Positions 1-10,900 of a stretch of DNA of 64,000 nucleotides are shown here, in pieces. Within the stretch, counting starts at the first letter, position 1. Each line of letters starts with the position of its first letter. Origin of the DNA: Progne subis subis (taxonomy: Eukaryota; Chordata; Aves; Passeriformes; Hirundinidae). The notes beneath the pieces were generated by a model. The model had not been told where the DNA came from. It ran no database searches and saw nothing but the letters and a program-made list of their open reading frames with translations. The DNA is taken from NCBI GenBank assembly GCA_022316685.1, contig JAKJHU010000067.1, positions 2,232,001 through 2,296,000 of the forward strand, in the 5' to 3' direction. The translations under genes and the position numbers were made by a program.

Positions 1-1085
1 CAAATAAGTGTTCTGTTTTTTAAAGCATGGTAAAAAACTCTGTCTGCTTACAGCCACAATTGATTATAATTTATTACATGTTTTAATTTATATTTTAGTT
101 AATTATGTAGGTTATGTAAAATGCAAATTCTTTATAACTTCTATAACCAGGAAAGTATGTGTAAACAGTTTCCAGAACAATTCAGTTTATTATCCAAAAC
201 AATATTTGCACTTACTTTCTATTATGCTTGTTGCACTAGTTTTCTTCAATGTTGTGATATAATATAAGAAGTATTTCTGGGAATTCATTTAAGAGGATTC
301 AGATAAGATCTTCATTTTCAATCCTAGATGTCAATTACTTTTTCTCTGTGATTTCTTTTTTTTTTCTTTTAACGTTTACCAGCATTTCTTTAAATACTTC
401 AGTTCTTCATACGTATGTTTTATTTTGTCTTTATGGTATTAATTCAAAATTCTTTATTTTTTAAATTCATTTTGAGATAAAGATAATCTTATTATTTTGG
501 CCTTTTGTTAAATAAAATTTTGCTTATGTTGAAAGTCTATAAGAAAATTCTTTAGGAATGCTTGTAGTATCCACAAATCTGAAGAGTCTGGGGCTGCATG
601 AAGAAATCTTTGGTCAGCACTCCTCAGAACAGAATCCAATTTTCCATACCTTAAAACTATTTTTGGACAATAGTAATTGCAACTCTAACTTTTCATTCCA
701 AAGATGTATGTTAAATTATTTTGGAAAAAAGTATTAGTTCAGATATTTCAGAAGATACAATTGTCCAAGAACCACTTTTCAAATCACTATAGATATGTAA
801 CATTTCCAGATAAGTTAAATATGTGACTGAACCTAAAAATAATTTTCAGTCAGAGCTCAATTAGAGCTCTTCATTATATGGTTTTCTAATATTTTTTTCT
901 TCAAAAACCAGCCTCCAGTATAAGACTACTTCAGCTAAACAGGACAGGACAGATGTGAAACATAAGTTCGGAGTTTCATCTTTGAAAAGAGTTGAAACAA
1001 TTTACCCAAAATTCAGTAAGTTTTGTAAGATTTAAGGGAACATAACTGTAAAGAGAACCTATCCATCATACTTGTTTATTATATG
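1..1085. other. AT-rich intergenic DNA, no feature seen
   Basis: No coding, RNA or repeat signature was recognised. The short ORF at the left end is AT-driven and resembles no family I know. The stretch ends exactly at the target-site duplication of the next LTR. Confidence 0.6.
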
Positions 1086-1770
1086 ATTAGTTGTGGTGGT
1101 GCAAGAATTGTTTTGTCAAGTTTTTATAAAAAGTTTTTGTTATGATTCATTTCACTGTGCCCCCAGTTCTGTAACAATCCATCCCCTTTGAGTTTTCTGT
1201 ATAACAGGTTGTTTCATGTGAATCATCCCACCCCCCAACTATCACTGTCAATCCCGTCTCCCCCCGGCTCTGGGGCATCCTGTCTGTCACCTCAGAACCC
1301 CTCCCCGGATTGGGAAATTCCCTGAGGTGCGTCGAGTGATAGGCTGATGCCCGGGGGAATCCCCTTTTCCCTTTTTGTCAGTGGTCAGAGGCTTAGAAGT
1401 GGACACCCCCTGTTGCCCCCTGAATTCCCTGATTCACTATCCTGTTGTGACCTCCCTTGAACCCTCCCCCGCTTATAAGATATGGGAGGGAAATTCAAAC
1501 TCTCTCTGGCTGGCAGTCTGGACGAGCTGCAGAGCTCCCGTAGCGGGGCTTGAATAAACGATCTTTAAACCTGCTTAGCCAAGAGCCATCCTTTTATCTA
1601 CCGCTGCAGTCACAACACAATTTGGACCAGCCGCTGCTGAGAAGCTGAGTCCAGCAGGTAAAGATAACCTGTTTGCATACCCGGACTGAAAACGCTTTGG
1701 CCGCTGTGCAGATCTGAGCCAGCCAGGGGCCCGCGTCCACCCGGCGCAGAAAGGCACAGCCACAATTAGT
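1086..1770 (+). mobile_element. Solo LTR, family C copy C1 (ERVK-like), with 6-bp TSD
   Basis: The LTR body is 1092-1764 (673 bp), starting TGTGGTGGTGCAAG and ending CAGCCACA, so it has the canonical TG...CA ends. It is flanked by a perfect 6-bp duplication ATTAGT (1086-1091 and 1765-1770), the size typical of class II (ERVK/beta-like) retroviruses. A TATA-like TATAAG lies at 1474-1479 and an AATAAA signal at 1553-1558, which fixes the plus orientation and the U3-R-U5 order. No gag, pol or env flanks it, so it is a solo LTR formed by LTR-LTR recombination. It matches the C copies at 46.7, 50, 51.5 and 62 kb over the 5' end and the block before the TATA box, but its U5 differs from most of them. 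Confidence 0.9.
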
Positions 1771-1840
1771 AAAGTAAGCATTTAGGTTTATTGCATAAGG
1801 ATATTTTTATCTATTTATCTATTTTACCCTTTTAGAAGAC

Positions 1841-2685
1841 TGTTGTGGTTTTACACTGGCCAAACACCAGGCATCCACCAGAACCACTTGCTCAACCTCT
1901 CCTGCCACAGTTGGGCAGAGGGAGAAAAAAATTGACAAAAGGTTCAGAACTTGAGATAAGGACAAGGGGAAAACACTCCAAAGGCAAAACAGGCTCAACT
2001 TAGAGGTACAAAGTAAATTTATAACTACTATTACTACTATCGGAGGAGGATATTGAGATCTAAAAAAAGCCTTTAAAAGCACCTTTTCTTGCCCCACCTC
2101 TCCCTTCTTCCTATCAACAGCACGGGGAGACTGGGCATGAGGGTTTTGGTTAGTTCATCACTGAGATTTTCTTCTGCTGCTCAGTGGAGAAGAGTCTTTC
2201 ACCTGTAAGGCCATAGGGACCCTTCTGTGGGAGAGAGTTCTCTGTGAACTTGTCTAGCATGGGTCCAGTCTCATGAGCAGCAGTCCTTCCAAAATTGCTG
2301 CAAACATGGGTCCCTCCCATGTGCACAAAGTCCTCCAAAAACTGTGGTGTGGGTCACCCTTCCATAGCATACAGTCCCCCAAGGACAGGCTGCTCCAGCC
2401 CAGAAGCAAGGGCCCTCTCTCTCTACTGGTTCTCCCATTGGATCAAAGCCTCATCCAGGCATCCACCTGCTCTGGCATGAGTACCTACCCCACAAGCTGC
2501 TGGTGGATCTCTACATCCCCTGTAGATCCCCGTGGGCTGCAGGGGCACAGATGCTTCACCATGGTCTGCGCCATGGCCTGCAGAGGAATCTCATCTCTGG
2601 TGCCTGGAGCACATCCTGATGCTCCTTCTCCACTGACCCTGGTGCCTCCATGTTGTTCCCCTCACATGTTCTCACCTCCTCCTCT
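1841..2685 (-). mobile_element. LTR remnant, family F copy F1 (avian ERVL-type LTR)
   Basis: The left end TGTTGTGGTTTTACACTGGCC matches the left end of copy F2 at 55.4 kb (TGTTGTAGTTTGACGCTGGCC). The two stay alignable through the 'ccaaa.gccaggca', 'ggcagag', 'aaaacactccaa' and 'agcacggggaga' blocks. Repeated 'gctccagc' and 'ggctgcagg' units at 2390-2600 are typical of this abundant avian LTR. The element reads 3' to 5' on the plus strand. Its right (5') end is missing: homology stops at 2685, where a long polypurine array begins. The ORF that spans this region and the array is not a gene. Confidence 0.75.
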
Positions 2686-3425
2686 AGAGGAGAGGAGAGG
2701 AGAGGAGAGGAGAGGAGAGGAGAGGAGAGGAGAGGAGAGGAGAGGAGAGGAGGGGAGGGGAGGGGGGAGGGGAGGGGAGGGGAGGGGAGGGGAGGGGAGG
2801 GGAGGGGAGGGGAGGGGAGGGGAGGGGAGGGGAGGGGAGGGGAGGGAGGGGAGGGGAGGGGAGGGGAGGGGAGGGGAGGGGAGGGGAGGGGAGGGGAGGG
2901 GAGAGGGGAGGGGAAGAGGAAGGGGAGGGGAGGGAAAGAGAAAGGGAAAGAGAAAGAGGATGGGAAAGAGAAAGAGAGAAAGAGAAAGAGAAGAGAAAGA
3001 GAAAGAGAAAGAGAAAGAGAAAGAGAAAGAGAAAGAGAAAGAGAAAGAGAAAGAGAAAGGGAAAGGGAAAGGGAAAGGGAAAGGGAAAGGGAAAGGGAAA
3101 GGGAAAGGGAAAGGGAAAGGGAAAGGGAAAGGGAAAGGGAAAGAGGAAAGGGAAAGAGGAAAGGGAAAGAGGAAAGGGAAAGGGAAAGGGAAAGGGAAAG
3201 GGAAAGGGAAAGGGAAAGGGAAAGGGAAAGGGAAAGGGAAAGGGAAAGGGGAAAGGGAAAGGGAAAGGGAAAGGGAAAGGGAAAGAGAAAGAGAAAGAGA
3301 AAGAGAAAGAGAAAGAGAAAGAGAAAGAGAAAGAGAAAGAGAAAGAGAAAGAGAAAGAGAAAGAGAAAGAGAAAGAGAAAGAGAAAGAGAAAGAGAAAGA
3401 GAAAGAGAAAGAGAAAGAGAGAAGA
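2686..3425 (+). repeat. 740-nt composite polypurine microsatellite
   Basis: The plus strand is purine-only for 740 nt except for one T at 2961. Sub-blocks run in order: (AGGAG)n to about 2750, (GGGGA)n to about 2925, (GAGAAA)n to about 3058, (GGGAAA)n to about 3283 with a few GAGGAAAG variants near 3145-3175, then (GAGAAA)n to 3422. The shifts between 5-mer and 6-mer units look like successive slippage of a seed at the edge of LTR F1. The GGGG runs and mirror symmetry could form G-quadruplex or triplex structures. Every ORF here is a low-complexity translation, not a protein. Confidence 0.97.
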
Positions 3426-4478
3426 CCTGTTTGCATGTATAAGCTTTTATAAATGAAATAATTGATAGAAAGGAAAGCAATACCAGAGATACACTCAATT
3501 TTTTGTCTTGGGTGGGAGTTATCCCAGGTAGGTCCCTAGAAAATATTGTTAATATGCTTCCTTCTGCAAAGAAATATCTCCATTTATGGAGTATTCAATA
3601 GTTTTATTAGTAGTGCATTGAACATTCTGAATATGAATAATCTGCTACTGATTCATATCCTTCCCTAGGGAAAATCATCGCAATAAGTGGATTTGATTGA
3701 AAATATTATTTGCTGTAGAGGATTGAGAGGTATGGATAGAGAATAGGGAGAAGGAGCTGAAGAAACAGTAGCATGAGAAAGTAACAAAAGTTGACTGGAG
3801 AAGGGGAGAAAAGAGTGCAGTGTGAGGGAAAGGCAAGGAGAAAATATTGTTCACATTTAATTTTAAACTAGTAGTGTTGATCAGACAGAATGATTTCTTT
3901 TACTTTACTTTATAAAAATTGTATACACTTGTATGTACATAAGAAACTGTAATTCCATTTGGGACTACTTGTGACATTAACAAATCATTTGAGCAGAGTT
4001 CTTGAGGTTTATCATTATGTCACCAGTATCCTCAGGGAAATTACTTATACTGTGTGTGCAGTTTTGTGTACATAATTCTTTATATTTATCAAATTACATG
4101 GCACTCTATAGTATAGTTCATAACTTAAAGTCATATATTAAGTCTAGCAGGCACATGTACTCTTTTAAGAAAACATGCATATTGCTTTAGCACAGTGTTT
4201 CATATAACCATTCCCTTAAAGGCTCTTAAGATGTTTGTAAGTCATTTTGTGAGATGAAAATTTAATTATACTCTTGCATCTAGCAATCATTTTACCTAAT
4301 AAGTATTTATGATCAAACTGTAAATGAACTTTTGTTTAATTTTTTCTAATGACTTTTAAGAAGATGTATTGATATTTTTGAGCAGGAGCAGGTATCCTGT
4401 GTGGGACTATCAAAAAAGCCTTTATATTTTGTGAGACATTTTAAAACTTAAAGAGAGACATAAGATGGCACTTCGCAA
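3426..4478. other. AT-rich intergenic DNA, no feature seen
   Basis: The DNA is unremarkable and AT-rich between the polypurine block and the (TTTCC)n array. Short ORFs have no recognisable domain. Confidence 0.6.
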
Positions 4479-4762
4479 TTTCCTTTCCTTTCCTTTCCTT
4501 TCCTTTCCTTTCCTTTCCTTTCCTTTCCTTTCCTTTCCTTTCCTTTCCTTTCCTTTCCTTTCCTTTCCTTTCCTTTCCTTTCCTTTCCTTTCCTTTCCTT
4601 TCCTTTCCTTTCCTTTCCTTTCCTTTCCTTTCCTTTCCTTTCCTTTCCTTTCCTTTCCTTTCCTTTCCTTTCCTTTCCTTTCCTTTCCTTTCCTTTCCTT
4701 CTTTCTCTTCTTTCTCTTTTATTTCCTCTTTCCTTTGTTTTTTTTTTTTTTTTTTTTTTTTT
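4479..4762 (+). repeat. (TTTCC)n pentanucleotide array with pyrimidine tail and T25
   Basis: About 44 perfect TTTCC units run from 4479 to 4700, followed by an imperfect CT-rich spacer and an uninterrupted run of 25 T (4738-4762). The purity of the array implies recent expansion. The ORFs across it on both strands are repeat translations. Confidence 0.97.
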
Positions 4763-6761
4763 CTCTTTTTTCTTCCTTTCCCTGCAAACTGGAGAACTTG
4801 TAGTCTCAGTCCAGTCTGCAACAATAAGCTCCTGATTGGAAGTAGAATCCTGATTATTTAAGGCTTATATTTATTTATACTCTTTTAGAGGGTTCAGACT
4901 TTCCAGGTAAGATTCTTTAACTGTAAATCAAGTATATTTATTGATAAATACATAGCTTTATATTGTATTGTAACAGATAGTTGCTAGGTACAATTCATTT
5001 TTTGGTAGAACAGATGTCTAAAATAGGCACTGTGACCGCATCTATAGGTGTAGCTCATGATGAAAATTACATAATATGAAAACCTCTCATTTTATGTCCA
5101 ATAGAATTTAAAGTACCTGAATACCAAATATATCTTGTATAATAACAGATTATGTTTTAATAATAAGTTTAAAACTAAGTAAAATGGGTTCATTCATGGA
5201 AATGAGTTGATAGTTGCTCTCTTTTCCTGATTAAACAAATTTTTTACCTGTCAGTTAACATCATAATAACAGACATGTCTCACAGTCTCCGAGAAGTTAC
5301 TTCTTTTTTCTGGAATATTTCTTATCTTTCAAAACCACTTTTTGATATGTAAATTAAAAATATATATTTGAGAAATCAAGTGCAGTTTTTCAGAATTAAA
5401 ACGTATGAACTTTTGCACTGTCATTTGTGTTAATTTCACTGATATATATATATATATTTATTTTTTTTTTTTCCCCCTGTGTGAAGGACTATAACAACTG
5501 ATCCTGACCAAAAATATTTCAGATTATAGGACCTGAAAACAGAACAAACAAGTTTATTAAAAATAGAAGCATTTCGGTTTAGTTCAGATGTCCTCTTGAT
5601 GGAGAACTAGCTGTTATTTTTCCATGGTTATAAATTTGTGTTTTTCCCATTCCTTTCTCTGGGTTGCATCTGTCATCACTATAAATTGCAGCACCTCCTC
5701 TCACTTCTAAAAGAGTTTCCACCAGTTTTGTTTAGCTTGTACTGGAAAATGCAGTCAGGCATAAGTCAGATAACTTCTGTGAGTTTGTGGAGAAGTCAAA
5801 CCAATAATCAAATACAGAGTTGTCTTGACTCGTGGTATACCATTTATTATTTTTAAACTTCATAATTGTTAAAAATGAGAGAAGTACTCAACTCTGAGAG
5901 ACATATTTTGGAGCAGACCTTAAGAATACATGTTTTTTGGGCTATGTATGACAACACACACTCTTAACACAAAGAGAGATTTGAGATACAGTTCTTGCTT
6001 AGATTTTGTAGAGAACCGTCACAGAGACAGAAAACTGCCACAGACTCCTACTTGTTGCTGAAAAAAAGTATTTTGGGGTAAACAGCATTTAGGACTTCAC
6101 TTGAATTTTGTTTCAAAGGAAACTGGAGGGTTTATTTCAGAATAATATGGGAAATGTGCTAAACATGAAAGTTAAACAGCAGAATTTGTGAACTGACAGG
6201 GAACAAACTTATTTGAATATGTAGAATCCTAGTGGTTTGCTTCTAAAAGCTTTTATGTCTCTGCCATCTTTCCAGTACTTTTAATCTCTCCTAGCTGTCA
6301 TGGAGTATTTTTTTCCATTGCTGCCTTATATATCCAACAAATATAATTTTTGCAGGATAAAAGAAAGGCTGGATAAAATGTAAAACAATTTGATTGATGT
6401 TTATTTTGGAAGATATGGAAGGTATTAGCAAATTGCTGACAGTGTATCCATACATAATCCATTGCTTCCATATGCAGACAATCTCTTTGCTCATCAATTA
6501 ATACAGTGAGGCGACTGGTTCTGGTCCCTGGCAATGAGTAAGAGAGGTTAGAGGTTTGGGAATAGAAGATGCTCATAAGAAGTCAGACTCCTCTTGTGGA
6601 AGGACTGGAGAGACTGATGGATCAAAACCAGTGAATGGTTGGTATGTGGTTTGTAAAAAAAGTGGCTGATGCCATGTCATCTATTGATGTATTTATTTAT
6701 ATATTTATTTATGTATTTATTTATAATTAGGTTTTAATTCTGGTTTTCCTTATTATTTGCA
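4763..6761. other. AT-rich intergenic DNA with minor simple repeats
   Basis: No gene was recognised. There is a short (AT)n run at about 5442-5457 and an imperfect ATTT-rich block at about 6685-6726. Confidence 0.6.
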
Positions 6762-7270
6762 CTGATGAGGCTGCACTTCAAGTCCTGTGTCCAGTTCCAG
6801 GCCCCTCACTTAAAAAAAAATCTTGAAATGATGAAGAGTTTGCAGAGAAGCTCAATGAAGTTAGTGAAGGGTCTAAAGAGTAAGGTCTGTGAGGAATGGC
6901 TGAAGAAGCTGGAGTTGCTCAGCCTGGAGAAGAGGAGGCTGAGGGGAGACCCTACCACTCTCTACCTAAAAGTAGGCTGTAGCAAGTAGGTGTTGGCCTC
7001 ATGTCCCAGACAGCCAGTGACAGCTCATGAGGACATAGACTCAAGCTGCACCACGGAAGGTTCGGGTTGGACATCAAGAATTTGTTTCACTCAAAGGGTG
7101 GTCAGACTTTGGAACGGGCTGCCCAGAGAGGTGGTGGAGTCACCATCTTTGGAAGCATTTGGAAACAACTGGACACGGTGCTATGGTTTAGCTGACAAAG
7201 TAGTGTTCAAGTCAAAGTCTGGACTTAATGATTTAGAAGGATTTTCCAACCTAAATCGTTCTGTTTCTCT
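6762..7270 (+). mobile_element. CR1 LINE, 5'-truncated 3' end
   Basis: The sequence carries the conserved end of avian CR1: 'cagcctggagaagaggaggctgag' (about 6918), 'gggctgcccagagaggtggtgga' (about 7115) and the terminal 'gattt..aaggattttccaacctaaatcgttctg'. It covers the end of ORF2 and the 3' UTR. CR1 is a non-LTR retrotransposon that inserts by target-primed reverse transcription and is usually 5'-truncated, as here. Frameshifts split it into two short ORFs, so it is inactive. Confidence 0.92.
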
Positions 7271-7449
7271 TATTTGAGTTCTTAATGACATAAAAAAACT
7301 ACTTTTGTGTAACAATTATCCTGTGACATAAAATTTAAGTAATCCAAAACTATGTCCCATGCATGTAGTAATTATAGTTCAGTAATGCATTTAAACAGAA
7401 AATATTCTTTTTTTTTTTTAATTTGTAATACTACAAATTTATTTTAATA

Positions 7450-7916
7450 CTACTGATACCTTAAGTTTTAGCTTTCATGTTTTTCAGATTCTTTGCTGCC
7501 TAGGGGTGTAGTTCTGAGCCTCATATTAAGTGCCAGTAAGCTCTCTTCACAGAGTAGGTAGACAAAACAAATCCTTTTCCTGGTGAGGACCAAGGACAAC
7601 AATTACAACTTTCAGGCCCAACAGCATAAACAACAGTAGACTGAAGAGAGAAACAAGAAGGATGAGACTTCATAACTTGAAACTGCAATTGGACAATTAA
7701 ACCCCAATATGCAAATGAACCAAAACTTGTAAAAGTGTAAGACCTCGTGACCAGTTGTCCGTTTTGTGACCATTCTAAGTCGACCTTGGGTGCAGCCCTG
7801 GTCAGGCTCTTGTCCTGCCCAAGGTGTACCCTTAAAGGCCTTTCAGTAAATATCTACTTTATCCTCTGGCTCTGCTCAGTCTCTGTTTCAAGTCAGTCTT
7901 CCCAAGGCATCACTAC
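7450..7916 (+). mobile_element. Solo LTR, family D copy D1 (ERV1-like), with 4-bp TSD
   Basis: The body is 7454-7912 (459 bp), starting TGATACCTTAAG and ending AAGGCATCA. The ends are imperfect inverted repeats of about 9 bp. The 4-bp duplication CTAC sits at 7450-7453 and 7913-7916, which is the class I (gamma-like) habit. The boundaries are confirmed by copy D2 at 51.3-53.1 kb, which starts and ends at the same points and has its own TSD. 'TTAAAGGCC' near 7832 and 'CAGTAAATATC' near 7844 lie in the probable promoter/R region. Confidence 0.85.
7709..7716 (+). promoter_or_regulatory. Octamer motif ATGCAAAT in U3 of LTR D1
   Basis: This is a perfect consensus octamer of the kind bound by POU/Oct factors. 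The same octamer is kept at the same place in the other family D copy (52,865-52,872, opposite strand). Conservation in both copies suggests it was part of the ancestral promoter; activity is inferred. Confidence 0.45.
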
Positions 7917-10900
7917 AGTCAGTTTAGCTGTCATTGCATGAAGTCTAAACATACTTTCACAGTTTCATCACTCAAATGTAATAAAAAAAGAGGCAGAATA
8001 TCTTCACTAATCAATGTTATGTAAAGAAATTACAAAAGCAGGCATTAACCAAACACAAACTTTTTGTGGATGCTTGAGTTAAAACAGTTTATATCCTGAA
8101 AATAGTAATATTACTATTGTGGTACATTGCAAGCTTTTAAAATGGTATCTAGTATCTTCTAAACAGTTTATCAAACAGTCGCTAAACCAATATAGGTCTT
8201 TCACATTATCCTGATTTTTTTCCCTCTTTTTTCTCATGTTTTACAGCACTGTTTAATTTGTTTGGTATTTGCATGATATTACTGAGATAATGCCACTTCT
8301 CTAATATGAAATGTAGTGTATACTGTCAGAATGCAACAAGACTTTTATTATCTAATTTAGGATGTAAAAGCCTTTTACTGTGAATAAATATATAGCCTTG
8401 TCTGTGCTAAGGAACAAGGTCACATCTACCAATGGAATAATTAACTATCAAAGAAAAATGCAACCAAAAAAGTAAAATGTAAATTTTACCAGAAAATAAC
8501 TGGAAAGATAATTAACTTAATAAATTTCATCTACAACTCTATGCATGCATTAACATTTTGAAAATTACAGAGGTAATAAAAATACGGCAAATATCATTCC
8601 CAAATGTAACAACAATCCATGCTTTACTTGATAATTATATTTTAACTACTGGGAATAAAACTATATTCTTTAGGAAAGAAGATATTCTAATGTATTTTTA
8701 TTTCTTAGATTATTTTTTTTTTTTTTCATTTCAAGTGTGGGATAGTGATAATGTTGCTTCACTAAAATAGAATGAAGCTATGAAGCTCAGACTTTTTTAG
8801 TAGATCAGCACTTTTGCCTTTTCTAAGGTTGCAAAGGAAGAATTAAATTATATTCTCAACATTAAATTCCACTGAAAGTAGGAGAATGAGACATAAATTT
8901 ATTACCTTTTATAGATTGGGATATGTGAAATCTCCAGTGGCTGTGCCAAACCTGAGGCTATGTCCAAACCAAATTCCAGAGAAAGAAAAATAGACATTTT
9001 CCTTTATAGGTAGGTTGTGCAGGGACAATTTTATAGTCATTAAATAGACTATATTCATAATAGTTTTTGTCTATCTAGTTAATTAATTACTGTTCTCAAA
9101 TCATCTCAGACATAGCAGGTAGAGATTTTGGATTGAAAGTTGTGGATCTCAAAAGCAGACTCTGAAAATTAAAATAAATTTACCAGACCAGTCATTTGCA
9201 TAACAGTGCATATATGATTTCCAAAATAGTATTTTAAAACTATTATCTGGTTTGAAGTTTTTATCAACACAAAAATATATGAATCAAAGAAAACATTAAT
9301 TTGCCAAAAATTATAATTGAATTCAAATGGTCTTCTGTGACCTTTATTTCATTTCATAAAAACGCTGAAATTTTCATGCAGATGTCAGCATATGTTACAT
9401 ATATGCAATTGAATTAAGCAAGACTTCTTTTATTTTTCAGTATGATTGCTTTTAGCAAAATATACTAAAGAAAACATCTTTCCTAAGATTCTTCATAGGT
9501 TTAATAGTGAAAGGAATAACTATGAGATTAATTATCCTTCTTCCCAACCCTCAAATACTTTTCATTTTTCAAGTGTTACACCTGGTCTTAGTCATATTAC
9601 ACTTACTCCTTATTTAAAAGACAGCAATGTCCATTCCTATGATCAACATTTTCTTACAATAAGCTTTTGTCATTCTTTGACTCAGTTGTCACAATTACCT
9701 GAAATGAGAATCATTGCAAAAAAATACCAGTTGATTGCATACAAACGTATATTTTTTGTCAATTGTACTGACTGACAGCAGACTCATTCCTATGTCATGC
9801 AACAGGATCCATGACCTTGGAGAGATTCCATTGAAAATCCAGAAGTGAAAGAAATAGTACTTCAGCTGATCACCTCTTAGCCTTGACACACAAGAGATGG
9901 AGATTTGTTGTTCAGTGGTTAATTCTGTATGTAGATCCATGTGAAGACATCTGGTTTAATAGCTTTAATATGATACATATGATTCCATTTTACTTCTTTA
10001 TTACTTTGGTTCCAGGGGAAACTGTGTTGAAAACAGTATAGAAGGATCACTTAATAGAAAATGTTGTAATTTTACTGTATTTGCTACAGAATTAATATAA
10101 CCCAACTTAATTTTCCTTTTTTCCTGAAAAAAATAATTATTAAAGGCAACTATTTTTGAATCTTGTACATGTGAGCTGCTAAAAGGAACAGCTGCATGCA
10201 AATAAGCTCATCTATTATATTTTTTCATCTCTATTTAATAGGCTTTTGGAGTAGAAAAGTTTAGGCTACAGTATTCTGAGGAAATACTGGGTTGGTATTA
10301 TGGAACACAATGCCAAAAGTATGCCAGTAACAAAAATCTACCTTCAGCTGACTTTCAGAGGCAGAGACATAATACTCTCAGAGATATTCAAGCAATGTCA
10401 GAGCACAGATGATGAATGGGTGGATTAGAGCCTGAAAAGACAAAAGTGCTTTGAAGAGATAAATGCTGGGTGGGAGAAGCTAAAAAACCAAAAACATTGA
10501 CCACAAAGCCTGGGTGATCAAACAACAGTCACTAGTCCAAGATCCTTGCACTTTACAGAAAGGAATTTCTGTTGCAGTAGTGAAGAATTTGTAAAGGCAA
10601 CAAATCAAGATTTTTTAATGCTGTGTTCAAGATAATTTCCTTTCATCTTAACAAAAGAAGAGTTCATTTTAAGATGTAGGACTTTTCCATGTTATTAACA
10701 AGTTTAGACAGACATGAAATCCCACAATGCTATGGCTCCTGAAGTGCCAAATCACATAATGACACTGTTTGACCCCACTGCTTGGAGGGTTCTACAGATA
10801 TTGGAGAATAGGCATATTATGCTATGAATATCAAAAAACATGCTGTGGATGATATTTTTTCTTTGTTTCCTAAAATAATTTTTTATTTTCTTTTTGCTGA

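Noticed and set aside
2273..3498. Long ORFs (389, 268, 278 and 250 residues) on both strands
   Set aside because: They are translations of the GA/GGA polypurine array and adjoining LTR; no domain, and open on all frames because the repeat lacks stops.
4441..4824. ORFs of 127 and 112 residues
   Set aside because: Translation of the (TTTCC)n array and T-run.
9446..9775. 109-residue plus-strand ORF
   Set aside because: AT-rich composition, no known motif, no splice or promoter context; ORFs of this length are expected by chance in 64 kb.
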